From an uncultured Lachnospiraceae bacterium (GTDB lineage Bacteria > Bacillota > Clostridia > Lachnospirales > Lachnospiraceae), in the NCBI GenBank assembly GCA_947178125.1, contig CAMWXB010000007.1, positions 1 to 64,000 on the forward strand: a DNA stretch of 64,000 nt, written 5' to 3'. The position numbers and the translations under genes are program-made. This document shows, piece by piece, positions 1-8,708 of this stretch. How positions within the stretch are numbered: position 1 is the stretch's first letter; the number at the start of each line of letters is the position of its first letter. The notes beneath the pieces were generated by a model. The model searched no databases and was not told the origin of the DNA. It worked only from the letters and a program-made list of their open reading frames with translations.

Positions 1-2
1 AT

Positions 3-611
3 GAAGAGGCGGAGAAAGAAATCCGGAAAGCAATAGAACTGGAGCCGGAAAACGCAGAGTATTATAGTGTGCTTACAATTTTCTTGGGAATTCTGGGGCG
101 CTATGAGGAAGCGTTGAATACAGGTGAAAAAGCGGTGGAATTGGAACCAGATAATGCAAAGTATCATTATGATGTTGGAAGAAGCCTGCAAGCTCTGGGG
201 CGCTGTGAGGAAGCATTGGAGGCAAAGCGGAGGGCGGTGGAACTGGAACCCGGTAATGCACTCTATCATGGTGCGATGAGTAATCAACTGCTTATTTTGA
301 GACGATGTAATGAGGCACTGGAAGAAGCAAGGAAAGCGGTGGAACTGGAACCAAAAAACGCTCAATACCGTAACGAACTTGGATTAGCATTTATGGGATT
401 GGGGCGTGAGAAAGAAGCGGAGAGAGAAATCCGGAAAGCGATCAGGCTGAAGCCGGATAATGCGGCGTATCATCTTCAGCTTGGAATAGTTCTTCATTTT
501 ATGGGGCGAAATGAAGAAGCGAAGAAAGAAATGCGGAGAGCAATAAAGATGGAATCGAAAAACCAGATTTATAAAGAAATGTTTGTAGAACTGTGGCATA
601 TCCAGCCTTAA
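3..611 (+). CDS. TPR-repeat protein, 5' end outside window
   Basis: The frame is open from base 3 and ends at 611, so the start lies upstream of the window. The visible 202 residues are made of about six 34-residue tetratricopeptide repeats, each with the pattern EAL..(E/R)KAVELEP(D/E)NA.YH, seen as two helices plus a Pro turn. TPR arrays are protein-protein scaffolds; nothing here indicates a partner. A GTG at 69 could be read as a start, but the repeat pattern continues upstream of it without a break, so a longer protein is far more likely. It converges on the AraC gene at 644 with a shared hairpin between them. Confidence 0.85.
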   Translation, partial: EEAEKEIRKAIELEPENAEYYSVLTIFLGILGRYEEALNTGEKAVELEPDNAKYHYDVGRSLQALGRCEEALEAKRRAVELEPGNALYHGAMSNQLLILRRCNEALEEARKAVELEPKNAQYRNELGLAFMGLGREKEAEREIRKAIRLKPDNAAYHLQLGIVLHFMGRNEEAKKEMRRAIKMESKNQIYKEMFVELWHIQP

Positions 612-616
612 TGAAG

Positions 617-645
617 GATACAGGACACAGACCGTGTCCTGTATC
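617..645. terminator. Hairpin between convergent genes
   Basis: A perfect 12-bp stem (GATACAGGACAC / GTGTCCTGTATC) with a 5-nt loop lies between the TPR gene and the converging AraC gene and overlaps the AraC stop codon. There is no clear T-run on either side, so it is a probable but not classical terminator. Confidence 0.55.
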
Positions 646-1483
646 ATCCTTTCCGAAACAACTTCCGAAACTGCATCGGCGTCATTCCCGTATTGCGCTT
701 GAAACTGTCGCTGAAATAGGAATGGCTGGAAAATCCGGCCTCGCTCGCGATTTCCGTCATGCTCAGTTCGGAATCCGCCAGCAATTTTTGCGCGAACGTA
801 ATCTTTTCATTGATGACGAAATCAGAAAAAGACGTTTGCAAATGATTGATAAAGATTTTAGACAGGTAAGAGGAAGAGATATTAGCCTGTCTTGCGGTTT
901 CTTCTAAAGAAGGGCTTTCGCGCAGGTGTGTTTTGATATAGATGATGGCATCGGCAAGGCAGTCGTGTTTCCTTTCCAGGTGGACAGCGTTGACGCCGCC
1001 GATAATGCGCTCTCTCATACAAAGGATGATCAGTTTGTTCAGGAGGCCCTTCAAGAGAAGTTCTGAATACTTATTATAACAATTCCATTCTTTTTCCATG
1101 TCGTTTAAAATGGCAAGAACGCTGGCCTGTGTGCTTTTCTCAAGATGGACGACATGTTCTGCGCAGAGTTCGTTATAGTTTTCGATGCCGATGGTCTGGA
1201 ACAGGTCATCCACCATGGAATCCGTAAATTTGATCAGGATATGTTCATAAGGCTCATTGGCAATAAAACTGCTGCGGCGGTATACATATCTTGGGATAAA
1301 GATGATATCGCCCGCCTGTGCGATTGCCGTAAAGGTCGGTGAATAAATCAACCGTTCGCCGCTTATCATATAAGAAATGCCGTAAAAATCGGTATAGGCC
1401 TCTGCCACAGGCATTTCATAGTGCGGCTGGCGGCAAATGTGATCATAATTAAATTGATATCCGGGCTTTAATGGAAGCGGCAT
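644..1483 (-). CDS. AraC family transcriptional regulator (copy 1)
   Basis: A 279-residue regulator. The N-terminal half is a cupin-like sensing domain (MPLPLKPGYQFNYDHI, then TDFYGISYMISG). The C-terminal ~100 residues carry the two AraC helix-turn-helix motifs: LEETARQANISSSYLSKIF and MTEIASEAGFSSHSYFSDSF with the typical FKRNTGMTPMQFRK ending. Members of this family usually activate sugar-use genes. The start is set by AAAGG nine bases upstream of the ATG. It is a close paralog of the next gene upstream (1530-2369), same length and strand, so a tandem duplication. The sugar ABC operon at 2923 is the natural candidate target; that is inferred from position only. Confidence 0.9.
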   Translation of the reverse strand: MPLPLKPGYQFNYDHICRQPHYEMPVAEAYTDFYGISYMISGERLIYSPTFTAIAQAGDIIFIPRYVYRRSSFIANEPYEHILIKFTDSMVDDLFQTIGIENYNELCAEHVVHLEKSTQASVLAILNDMEKEWNCYNKYSELLLKGLLNKLIILCMRERIIGGVNAVHLERKHDCLADAIIYIKTHLRESPSLEETARQANISSSYLSKIFINHLQTSFSDFVINEKITFAQKLLADSELSMTEIASEAGFSSHSYFSDSFKRNTGMTPMQFRKLFRKG

Positions 1484-1529
1484 TGTTGCTTACCTTTCCT
1501 TTCTTTCGTTGTTGAACAGTGCTTTCATT

Positions 1530-2369
1530 CTATTTATACGATCTTCTGAATTGCAGCGGGGTGCTTCCTGTCACCCGCTTAAAACAGTCACTGAAGTAAG
1601 TATTGCTGGAAAATCCTGCCTGCTTTGCGATTTCTTCCATCGTTAAGTCGGAACTTGCGAGAAGCTTCTGTGCATGCAGGATTTTCTCATTTAAAAGGAA
1701 CGCCGAATACGGTGTATGCAGATGGCTGATAAATATTTTTGAAAGATACGAGGCGGAAATATTGGCATAATCCGCGGTTTCTTTCAGGGAAGGACTCTCC
1801 TGTAAGTGCGCTTTGATATATTCTATCGCATTGAAAAGACATACGTTCTTCTGCGGGTCAGGCGTCGGTTCTATTTCGCCGATGTAGTGTTCTTTCAGGC
1901 AAAAAATGATCAGTTTGTGAAGCAGACCTTTCAGAAGGATTTCTGAGTATTCGTTATAGGAATTCCATTCCTGTTCTATTTCTGAAAGAATCGAGCGGAC
2001 AAATTCCTGTTCCTGGCTGTTCAGATGGATATTGGCCGGGTGGTCTATAAAGTAATCGTTAAAATTGTCCACGTCCAGAATGGGGAGCAGGCCTGCTACC
2101 ATATTGTCTGTAAATTTTAAATGGATATGCTCCCGTGGTCTGTCTGATATATACGATGAACGGTAGTAACGATATTTGGGTGCAAAATTCATATCGCCTT
2201 CGCGCAGAATCGTAGTACATTCCGTAGAATAGACGAGACAGTCACCACTCGTCAGGAAAGAGAGGCCGTAAAAATCCGTATATGCTTCCGCGGCGTTCAT
2301 TTCAAAAAAGGGCGGGTGCCAGATGCGGGCGTAGTTGAAATTGTATCCATTTTTTAGTGGAAGCGGCAT
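1530..2369 (-). CDS. AraC family transcriptional regulator (copy 2)
   Basis: This 279-residue protein aligns end to end with the regulator at 644-1483: same MPLPLK.GY.FNY start, TDFYGLSFLTSG, and C-terminal helix-turn-helix pair (LKETADYANISASYLSKIF and MEEIAKQAGFSSNTYFSDCF, then FKRVTGSTPLQFRR). An upstream ATG at 2378 lies directly on the AAAGG ribosome site. The ATG at 2369 has the same 9-base spacing as its paralog and begins with the same residues, so I chose it. The divergence of the sensing half suggests different ligands or partners, while the DNA-binding half is more alike. Confidence 0.9.
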   Translation of the reverse strand: MPLPLKNGYNFNYARIWHPPFFEMNAAEAYTDFYGLSFLTSGDCLVYSTECTTILREGDMNFAPKYRYYRSSYISDRPREHIHLKFTDNMVAGLLPILDVDNFNDYFIDHPANIHLNSQEQEFVRSILSEIEQEWNSYNEYSEILLKGLLHKLIIFCLKEHYIGEIEPTPDPQKNVCLFNAIEYIKAHLQESPSLKETADYANISASYLSKIFISHLHTPYSAFLLNEKILHAQKLLASSDLTMEEIAKQAGFSSNTYFSDCFKRVTGSTPLQFRRSYK

Positions 2370-2554
2370 GGCGCTCATCCTTTCCGACAGATATTGTTTC
2401 GCAACCGATTATACCACAATCAAAAATGTGGGTAAATGTCAGAAAACTGAAAAAATGAAATAAGTGGATTTCAATCAAGAAGAAATGATGTATTGATAGT
2501 GTTAAAATAAGTATCATAGCAATATCAGAATAAAAAGACAGGGAGAAATGAAGG

Positions 2555-2737
2555 ATGAGTGGAGAGGAAAAGGAAATGAAATGGATGATCTGTCCTGTCT
2601 GCCATGGAAAAACGAGATTAAAGCTGCGAAAAGATACGGTCATTCATAATTTTCAACTGTATTGTCCCAAATGCAGACAGGAGAATTTGATTAATGTGAA
2701 AGATTTTCAGGTTGAGGTTGTCAACATATTAAAATAA
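2555..2737 (+). CDS. Small zinc-ribbon protein, Cys-rich KTR type
   Basis: A 60-residue protein with two CxxC knuckles (CPVCHGKTRLKLRKDT and CPKC), the arrangement of the cysteine-rich KTR family; KTR follows the first knuckle. Zinc binding is expected, function unknown. It is preceded by a GGGAG site and sits divergently from the AraC pair. These small proteins are often seen next to mobile or accessory genes, but nothing mobile is visible here. The coding frame is short, so confidence rests on the clean Cys pattern. Confidence 0.75.
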   Translation: MSGEEKEMKWMICPVCHGKTRLKLRKDTVIHNFQLYCPKCRQENLINVKDFQVEVVNILK

Positions 2738-2790
2738 TAATGAATTTAATAATGAAATAATGATTTTAAATTAAATTTCAGATTTGAAAA

Positions 2791-2830
2791 GAGCCAGACG
2801 CAAAGACGAAGAGCCAGACGCAAAGACGCA
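2791..2830. repeat. 20-bp tandem duplication in intergenic DNA
   Basis: GAGCCAGACGCAAAGACG(A/C)A occurs twice head to tail, followed by a partial third copy (GAGCC) that merges into the hairpin at 2833. It lies upstream of the sugar-binding protein gene. Confidence 0.85.
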
Positions 2831-2832
2831 GA

Positions 2833-2871
2833 GCCGGTGAGTTCCGAATACCAGATTCGGATTTCACCGGC
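2833..2871 (+). terminator. Long two-part hairpin upstream of sugar ABC operon
   Basis: GCCGGTGA pairs with TCACCGGC and, after a 2x2 internal loop, TCCGAAT pairs with ATTCGGA. The run after it (TTTCGCCTT) is only moderately T-rich, so it may be a terminator for the small zinc-ribbon gene or a leader structure of the ABC operon. Confidence 0.55.
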
Positions 2872-2922
2872 TTTCGCCTTATATAAATTACATTTTTCAA
2901 AATTTTTTTAAGGAGGAAAAAA

Positions 2923-4341
2923 ATGAAAAAGAATCAGAAGTTTATTGCACTCGGCCTTGTGGCTGCCATGGCAATGTCAACCGTTGCCTGTGGTAATCAG
3001 TCATCGGGCGAAACACCGCAGCCGGAGACGGAGACACAGACACAGACTCCCGCAGAGCCTGCGGCGGACACACAGGCAGAAGCGGAGCCTGCACCTGAGG
3101 AATCCGCGGCGGAACCTGCCGCAGAAAGTGACGGTTCCTATGAAAATTGCACGCTGACCATTTCCTGGTGGGGCGGAGATTCCAGACACGAAGCGACGCT
3201 GGCGGCAATCGATGCGTTCAAGGAAAAATATCCGGGCATCGAAGTAGAAGCGACCTATGGCGCATGGTCCGGCTGGGAAGATTCAATGGCAACGATGTTC
3301 GCAACGCAGACAGCGCCGGATATCAATCAGGTCAACTGGAACTGGCTGGAAGCTTACAGCGCGGACGGAAGCGCGTTTTTAGATTTGAATCAGGTTTCAG
3401 ATGTATTGGATTTGAGCCAGTATGATCAGGGCGCGCTCGACCAGTGCGTTGTTGCAGGCGAATTACAGGCGATTCCGGTATCCATGACGGGAAGGATTTT
3501 CTACTGGAACAAGACAACTTTTGATAAAGCGGGCATTGGGACACCGACAACATTGGAAGAACTGATGGCAGCAGGCGAAACATTCAAAACGGTACTGGGC
3601 GATGAGTATTACCCGCTTACGCTCGGTGAGTATGACCGTATGATTCTGATGGTATATTATCTGGAATCCGTCTATGGCAAGGCATGGGTAGAGAATGGCG
3701 AACTTCAGTATACATCTGAAGAGGTTCAGGCGGGCCTTGAATTTATTCAGTCATTAGAGGATGCTCATGTAATACCTTCTATTCAGACGATCACCGGTGA
3801 TGGTGCGGAATCGCTGGACAAGAATCCCAAATGGATGAACGGTACATATGCGGGTATCTTTGAGTGGGATTCTTCCGCAAGCAAATTCAATGCAGCATTA
3901 GAAGAAGGTCAGGAGTTCATTGTCGGCGATTATCTGCCGGATATGGGAGATTATCAGGGAGGATTCTCTAAAGTATCCCTTGGTTTTGCTATTTCAGAGA
4001 CTTGCGCTCATCCTAAGGAAGCGGCAATGCTTTTGAACTTCCTTTTAAATGAGGACGAAGGAACGACGATCATGGCTTCCGAAAGAGGAATTCCGTTGAG
4101 CACGGCGGCACTGGCAAATTGTCAGGCACAGGGGCTGTTGAATGAGACAGTTGCAGAAGCGAACGGCAAAGTACTTGCATGGGTGGATTATCCGCTCGAT
4201 TCTCAATTTGAGGCCGCAGCGCTGAAAAGTTCGGACGGTGTTTATTACGATGTGATGGCAGGACTCAGCTATCAGGACTACAGCATCGAAGAAGCGGCGG
4301 AAGTGTTGATTGACGGCGTGAATGAGGCGCTTAGCAAATAA
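2923..4341 (+). CDS. Sugar ABC transporter substrate-binding lipoprotein
   Basis: A 472-residue family-1 extracellular solute-binding protein. The signal peptide ends in a lipobox (MSTVAC, Cys23), so it is anchored on the outer face of the membrane. An acidic Pro/Glu/Thr linker of ~45 residues precedes the binding domain, which begins TLTISWWGGD and contains the usual AIDAFKEKYPGIEVE and MFATQTAPDINQVNW segments. It captures an oligosaccharide or sugar and hands it to the two permeases that follow. The start has a strong AAGGAGG site. No ATPase is encoded here; CUT1 systems of Clostridia commonly share an MsmX-type ATPase encoded elsewhere. Confidence 0.93.
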   Translation: MKKNQKFIALGLVAAMAMSTVACGNQSSGETPQPETETQTQTPAEPAADTQAEAEPAPEESAAEPAAESDGSYENCTLTISWWGGDSRHEATLAAIDAFKEKYPGIEVEATYGAWSGWEDSMATMFATQTAPDINQVNWNWLEAYSADGSAFLDLNQVSDVLDLSQYDQGALDQCVVAGELQAIPVSMTGRIFYWNKTTFDKAGIGTPTTLEELMAAGETFKTVLGDEYYPLTLGEYDRMILMVYYLESVYGKAWVENGELQYTSEEVQAGLEFIQSLEDAHVIPSIQTITGDGAESLDKNPKWMNGTYAGIFEWDSSASKFNAALEEGQEFIVGDYLPDMGDYQGGFSKVSLGFAISETCAHPKEAAMLLNFLLNEDEGTTIMASERGIPLSTAALANCQAQGLLNETVAEANGKVLAWVDYPLDSQFEAAALKSSDGVYYDVMAGLSYQDYSIEEAAEVLIDGVNEALSK

Positions 4342-4350
4342 CGTAAGAAG

Positions 4351-4415
4351 TGTGAGAAGAAGTTCTAAAGACGTCTCGCCATAGGACGAGACGTCAAGAA
4401 CTTCTACGGTCCGCC
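4351..4415 (+). repeat. Family A structured repeat (variant)
   Basis: TGTGAGAAGAAGTTCT starts 10 bp after the binding-protein stop codon. AGAAGTTCT (4358) pairs with AGAACTTCT (4397), with an inner stem GACGTCTCG / CGAGACGTC. It then reads ACGGTCCGCC. It shares ends and layout with the copies at 6248 and 44713 but lacks the second hairpin. Between binding protein and permease genes it may also damp expression of the permeases. Confidence 0.7.
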
Positions 4416-4460
4416 TTGTGAAAGATTTATGCCGCTTGGGGCGGCAGAAGGAGAAGGTCT

Positions 4461-5351
4461 ATGGGAAAAAATAAATTTCTGAAAAGAAATGTGGGTTTTT
4501 TGTTTATACTGCCATGGCTGATTGGTTTTCTTGTGTTTAAATTGTATCCGTTCGCTGCATCATTATATTACAGCTTTACGGATTATCAGCTTTTTGAGGG
4601 AATCACGAAATATACAATGGAGAATTATGTGGATATCTTTACGACGCCGAAGATTGTAAAGGCGCTGAAGGTCACTTTTCAATATTCTTTCATGACGGTG
4701 CCGTTAAAACTGGTAGCGGCTCTGTTCATCGCCTATATCCTGAATTTTAAGATCAAAGGCGTTAATTTTTTCCGTACCGCATATTATATCCCTTCCATTC
4801 TGGGCGGAAGCGTGGCTATCGCCGTTCTCTGGAAGGCAATTTTTAAGGATGACGGTCTGTTGAATACGCTGCTTGGATTTTTTGGCGTAAACGGGCCGAG
4901 CTGGCTGAGCGACCCTTCATATGCGCTGTTCGTTATCTGTCTTTTGCGTGTGTGGCAGTTCGGTTCGGCGATGGTCATTTTCCTGGCTGCATTAAAAGGT
5001 GTGCCGGAAGAATTGTATGAAGCGGCATCCATTGAGGGTGCGGGAAAATGGAAGCAGTTTTTCTCAATCACGGTACCATTGATCACACCGATCATTTTCT
5101 ACAATCTGGTCACACAGATCTGTCAGGCTTTTCAGGAGTTCAACGGGCCGTATATCATTACACAGGGAGGGCCGAGAAATTCTACAACACTGATATCGCT
5201 TTTGATTTATAACAGTGCCTTTAAGAACTATGAGATGGGCATGGCAAGTGCGATGGCGTGGGTATTATTCATTATTCTGATGGTATTTACCGTAATTGCT
5301 TTCCTGAGTCAGAAATACTGGGTCTACTATTCGGATGAGGAAGGGAGATAG
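4461..5351 (+). CDS. Sugar ABC transporter permease, MalF type
   Basis: A 296-residue inner-membrane permease with six predicted membrane spans. The cytoplasmic EAA loop that docks the ATPase is clear: EELYEAASIEGAGKWKQFF. N-terminal FLFILPWLIGFLVFKLYPF is the typical first span of CUT1 permeases. It pairs with the next gene, 3 bp downstream. The start is preceded by AGAAGGAGAAGG. The substrate cannot be told from the permease. Confidence 0.93.
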   Translation: MGKNKFLKRNVGFLFILPWLIGFLVFKLYPFAASLYYSFTDYQLFEGITKYTMENYVDIFTTPKIVKALKVTFQYSFMTVPLKLVAALFIAYILNFKIKGVNFFRTAYYIPSILGGSVAIAVLWKAIFKDDGLLNTLLGFFGVNGPSWLSDPSYALFVICLLRVWQFGSAMVIFLAALKGVPEELYEAASIEGAGKWKQFFSITVPLITPIIFYNLVTQICQAFQEFNGPYIITQGGPRNSTTLISLLIYNSAFKNYEMGMASAMAWVLFIILMVFTVIAFLSQKYWVYYSDEEGR

Positions 5352-5354
5352 GAG

Positions 5355-6248
5355 ATGGCGACTTTCACAAAGAAAATGGATAAAAGAAATCTCTCGATGG
5401 AGAGGAAGAGAAAGCTGAGTGATTTTGTCAGATATCTGGTGCTGATCGCGGTCGGTCTCGTGATGGTCTATCCTCTTCTGTGGATGATTGGGGCCACGTT
5501 CAAAAACAACGTGGAAATCTTTTCGGGAATCGGCCTGATTCCGAAAAATCCGACGCTCGACGGCTACCGGAATGCCATGAAAAGCTATGGCGGGGATATC
5601 AACATATGGAAGGCCATGCTGAATACTTATTCTTATGTTCTTCCGAAAGTACTCTTTACTTTGATATCGGCAACTATAACTGCCTATGGTTTCGGGCGTT
5701 TTAAGTTCATCGGCCGGGGCGCATTGTTCGCAATCTTGATGTCAACGCTGTTTTTGCCGCAGGTCGTGCTGAACGTTCCGCAGTTCATCCTTTTTACAAA
5801 ACTTGGATGGGTGGATTCAAAGCTTTATCTGCCGTTGATCGTACCGACGATGTTCGCGACCGATACTTATTTCGTATTTATGCTCGTCCAATTCATGCGG
5901 AATATTCCGAAGGAACTGGAAGAAGCGGCCAAAATAGACGGTTGTAATGTGGTACAGACGCTGATTTCAGTCATCGTGCCGATGCTGATGCCGGCGCTCG
6001 TTTCCTGTGCGCTGTTCCAGTTCATGTGGTCTTCCAATGACTTTATGGGGCCGCTTCTGTATGTTAAGACACCGGCAAAATATCCGGCAGCAATTTTTGT
6101 AAAACTGTCGATGGATGCGGATAACGGTTTTGAGTGGAACCGTGTTCTGGCAACCTCGCTGATTTCAATTGTTCCTTCGCTCGTTATTTTCTTTCTGGCG
6201 CAGGATCAGTTCGTGGAAGGAATTGCGGCGGGAGGCGTCAAAGGCTAG
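5355..6248 (+). CDS. Sugar ABC transporter permease, MalG type
   Basis: A 297-residue second permease of the CUT1 transporter, six spans, with EAA loop ELEEAAKIDGCNVVQTL and a C-terminal GGVKG ending. It starts 3 bp after the MalF-type gene, so the two are translated together. The stop codon TAG at 6246-6248 overlaps the first base of the 85-bp family A repeat. Confidence 0.93.
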   Translation: MATFTKKMDKRNLSMERKRKLSDFVRYLVLIAVGLVMVYPLLWMIGATFKNNVEIFSGIGLIPKNPTLDGYRNAMKSYGGDINIWKAMLNTYSYVLPKVLFTLISATITAYGFGRFKFIGRGALFAILMSTLFLPQVVLNVPQFILFTKLGWVDSKLYLPLIVPTMFATDTYFVFMLVQFMRNIPKELEEAAKIDGCNVVQTLISVIVPMLMPALVSCALFQFMWSSNDFMGPLLYVKTPAKYPAAIFVKLSMDADNGFEWNRVLATSLISIVPSLVIFFLAQDQFVEGIAAGGVKG

Positions 6249-6332
6249 GGCGAAAAGAAAATCTAACACTCGCGTCAATGGACGCTTCGCGAAGATTTTC
6301 TACGGTTCCGCTCTGCGGAACCTTTTTCGCCC
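6248..6332 (+). repeat. Family A structured repeat, full 85-bp copy
   Basis: An outer stem GGGCGAAAA / TTTTCGCCC closes two hairpins: AGAAAATCT...AGATTTTCT with tip ACACTCGCG...CGCTTCGCG, and GGTTCCGC TCT GCGGAACC. Same length and loop words (ACTCGC, GCTTCG, TCTACGGTTC) as the copy at 44713, but different stems that keep pairing. Confidence 0.8.
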
Positions 6333-6337
6333 GAAAG

Positions 6338-6362
6338 AATGCCCGGAAAGCGGGCATTTTTT
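6338..6362 (+). terminator. Intrinsic terminator after sugar ABC genes
   Basis: AATGCCCG / CGGGCATT stem with a 5-nt loop followed by TTTTTT. It ends the transporter operon, so the DUF624 gene is probably transcribed separately or by read-through. Confidence 0.85.
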
Positions 6363-6495
6363 CTGCGGAGACTGGCATATCCTGGGATTTGAGCCTGGAT
6401 TTCTGTTGAAATTTGAGTGACTGCAGAGCGGCGGTGTGGAAGAGATCGAAAGCCGGCGGATGCAGGAGCGGATTTGTATGTGAGGGGGGATAGAA

Positions 6496-7140
6496 GTGCT
6501 GAGTCGGATTTTTAATGTGGACAATGCGGTCTTTCGGTTTTTCAATACGGTGGGATATATCTGGTGGCTTCATGTTTTGTGGCTTTTGTGTTCGCTTCCG
6601 GTCATTACGCTGGGAGCGTCTACAACTGCGCTCTGCTATAGCTGCATGAAGCTTCATCGCAAAGAGGGATATGCGACCCGGAATTTTTTTCATTCCTTCA
6701 GAGAAAATTTCGGACAGTCCACGATTTTATTTCTGTTTTTTCTGTTTACCGGCGGTATTTTGCTGTTCGATCTGATACTATGCGGGCAGCTTGATCTTGC
6801 GGCGGGCAGGTTTATCCGATATGGAGCGATAGCTTTGCTGATACCGTATAGCATGACGCTGTTATATGCTTTTGCGGTGCAGGCAAGATTTGTCAATCCG
6901 CCGGGAAAGACTTTGCGGTATGCTTTTTTCGTGGCGGGGAGATATTTTAAGTATACCTTTCAGATGATTCTGGTGGTGGCAGCGGTGCTGTACCTGAATA
7001 CGACGATCGTGCTGGTCAATTTTCTGACATTGTCGATTGGCGTCGGGATAGTCATGTATATCCTGGCGTTGTATTATGATAAAATTTTCACGGAGTTGAT
7101 AGAGGGCTCCCAAGAACCATCAGCAGAGCGCCGATCATAA
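6496..7140 (+). CDS. DUF624 (YesL-like) membrane protein
   Basis: A 214-residue protein with about five membrane spans, starting MLSRIFNVDNAVFRFFNTVG and followed by WWLHVLWLLCSLPVITLGAS, the signature of the DUF624/YesL family. These are found beside CUT1 sugar transporters, as here, but their role is unknown. GTG start with GAGGGGGG upstream. The last 53 bp overlap the convergent LspA-like gene; the shared DNA codes for the tail of both. Confidence 0.88.
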   Translation: MLSRIFNVDNAVFRFFNTVGYIWWLHVLWLLCSLPVITLGASTTALCYSCMKLHRKEGYATRNFFHSFRENFGQSTILFLFFLFTGGILLFDLILCGQLDLAAGRFIRYGAIALLIPYSMTLLYAFAVQARFVNPPGKTLRYAFFVAGRYFKYTFQMILVVAAVLYLNTTIVLVNFLTLSIGVGIVMYILALYYDKIFTELIEGSQEPSAERRS

Positions 7141-7546
7141 TGCAGAAATCCGAGATATTAAAAACAATGTTCCGGATCGCTTTGTTTTTTACCGGAAAAC
7201 TTACATAGTCCACGACATAATGCCGGCGCATCCGGTCGTAAGTGTTGCTGTATGCGCCGCCAAGCAAAAGCGCAAGTCCGCTTTTTAAAAGCCGGCTTCC
7301 CCGAAAACTGAAAGTCACGAGAAAAAGAACGGTCATGGCCAGTGTCAATGCGATGGACAAAATTGCCACAAAGCCGCTCTTTTTTTCGCCCATATTCAAA
7401 AAAGCGCCTTTGTTGTGGTGCTTCCGAAGAAGCAGGCGTCCGCGTCCGATTTTTTTTGTTTCCCCTTCCGGGATTTTTTTCTCTATCAGATTCTTAATTC
7501 CCATATCCAGAAAGAAAATGCCGGCGGCAATCAGTGCATAGATCAT
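7088..7546 (-). CDS. lspA: Signal peptidase II-like membrane protein
   Basis: A 152-residue protein with four membrane spans. It keeps the LspA motifs: NKGAFLN (usual N.GAAFG), LLGGAYSNTYDR followed by VVDYVSF, and FNISDF, with the two catalytic aspartates (VVD and ISD) present. Lipoprotein signal peptidase cleaves at the lipobox Cys. The sequence is more divergent than a housekeeping LspA, so it may be a second, specialised copy. The start at 7546 has AGGAG ten bases upstream; a longer reading frame to 7651 would run through the ribosome site. Last gene of the reverse trio from 8511. Confidence 0.8.
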   Translation of the reverse strand: MIYALIAAGIFFLDMGIKNLIEKKIPEGETKKIGRGRLLLRKHHNKGAFLNMGEKKSGFVAILSIALTLAMTVLFLVTFSFRGSRLLKSGLALLLGGAYSNTYDRMRRHYVVDYVSFPVKNKAIRNIVFNISDFCIMIGALLMVLGSPLSTP

Positions 7547-7571
7547 AGAGGGTGCTCCTTTTTGGTAATTT

Positions 7572-8033
7572 TTATAAAAACTCCATATTGATTGACTTTT
7601 TGGTGAATCCATAATCCGTATACATTTTATAGGCAGCTTCATTTTTGGCATTTACCTGTAATTCAATTCCGTCATAACCCTTCTGAAGCTTTAATTCTTT
7701 AAGAAAGTCGAAGAAAGCATGCCCGATTCCTTTTCCACGATAATCCTTGTCAACTGCCATGGAGTCAACAAAAATAGTATTCCTTGTTACCAGATTAGAA
7801 GCTTCTGCATGACGGTATATAATAAATAAAATACCCGCGATAATTCCTTCATATTCTGCAACAAAAAAAGTTTTATCTTTGACCGCCTGCTCATAGACTT
7901 CCAAAGGCAGCACGGTTTCATTATATTTATATATATCCGGGCGCCAGTCAATGTGCATCTGCTGAACCTGTTTCATGATTGCTGATATTTGTTTATATTC
8001 GTCCAATCTCGAATTTCTAATGTAAATCTCCAT
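7572..8033 (-). CDS. GNAT family N-acetyltransferase
   Basis: A 153-residue acetyltransferase with the acetyl-CoA loop RGKGIGHAFFDF and the typical end AYKMYTDYGFTKKSINMEF. Substrate unknown. It lies 16 bp after the membrane protein gene and 25 bp before the LspA-like gene on the same strand, so the three probably share a transcript. Confidence 0.9.
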   Translation of the reverse strand: MEIYIRNSRLDEYKQISAIMKQVQQMHIDWRPDIYKYNETVLPLEVYEQAVKDKTFFVAEYEGIIAGILFIIYRHAEASNLVTRNTIFVDSMAVDKDYRGKGIGHAFFDFLKELKLQKGYDGIELQVNAKNEAAYKMYTDYGFTKKSINMEFL

Positions 8034-8049
8034 TATTTATAAATCTCCA

Positions 8050-8511
8050 TTATTGTTGTTCTTCCTCTGGCTTGTTGTGTTCACTCTTATTTGCCAAAGC
8101 GGCATGTCCGGTTTCCATTCCTATCCAGAAAGCAAAAAAATGTATGGCGAACACGATCCATAGAGGTCTGTCATTAAAATTTTCGATCAAAGAAGTTAAA
8201 TAAAAGTGATTCCATGTCACGGAGTCGCATATCCATGAAACGACAGGAAAGAGCATGACCGTTAAAAAGGAGCATAGAAGAGATATGGCGATTCGCTGGA
8301 GTATTTTGTCAAAGCTTCCTCTCCGCGATACGGCATCGCCGATCAGGTAAACGATAATAAACCAGGTCGGTACGATCACCAACAGCATTGGAAGAACCAG
8401 GAAAAGCAAGAGGGACATAACGGGTACAGCGAAAAAAAGGATACAGCCTGTTGCGAGCAGTCCCCAGTAAATCCCAAATGGCATTAGCGCTTTCATCATA
8501 GAACTCTCCAT
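8050..8511 (-). CDS. Four-span membrane protein, unknown function
   Basis: 153 residues from MESSMMKALMPFGIYW with four hydrophobic spans and a charged tail (SEHNKPEEEQQ). I do not recognise the family. The ATG at 8511 was chosen because GGAGCAGG lies just upstream and the first span follows immediately; a frame to 8595 would add 28 Cys/Arg-rich residues with no ribosome site. First gene of a reverse trio with GNAT and LspA-like genes. Confidence 0.65.
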   Translation of the reverse strand: MESSMMKALMPFGIYWGLLATGCILFFAVPVMSLLLFLVLPMLLVIVPTWFIIVYLIGDAVSRRGSFDKILQRIAISLLCSFLTVMLFPVVSWICDSVTWNHFYLTSLIENFNDRPLWIVFAIHFFAFWIGMETGHAALANKSEHNKPEEEQQ

Positions 8512-8708
8512 TCCTGCTCCGGTAGTTTTCGGCATAAAATACAATCTGCCGCATCTGCATAACGTTGGCATATTAAGTCTGCGTGACGCTGGCATATTAA
8601 GCCTGCGTCTATTATAACATATACCGAAACAGAAAGTAAGACCTTGACTTTGAAATATTACAGATGTAAGATTAATGGGAGAAACTTATGGAAGAAGGAA
8701 GGAAAAAG

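Noticed and set aside
2791-2830. Tandem 20-bp repeat as a possible CRISPR array
   Set aside because: Only two full units, directly adjoining with no spacers, and no cas genes.
2945-3425. Several frames on both strands inside the sugar-binding protein gene
   Set aside because: Shadows of the repetitive acidic linker codons; no family signal and no ribosome sites.
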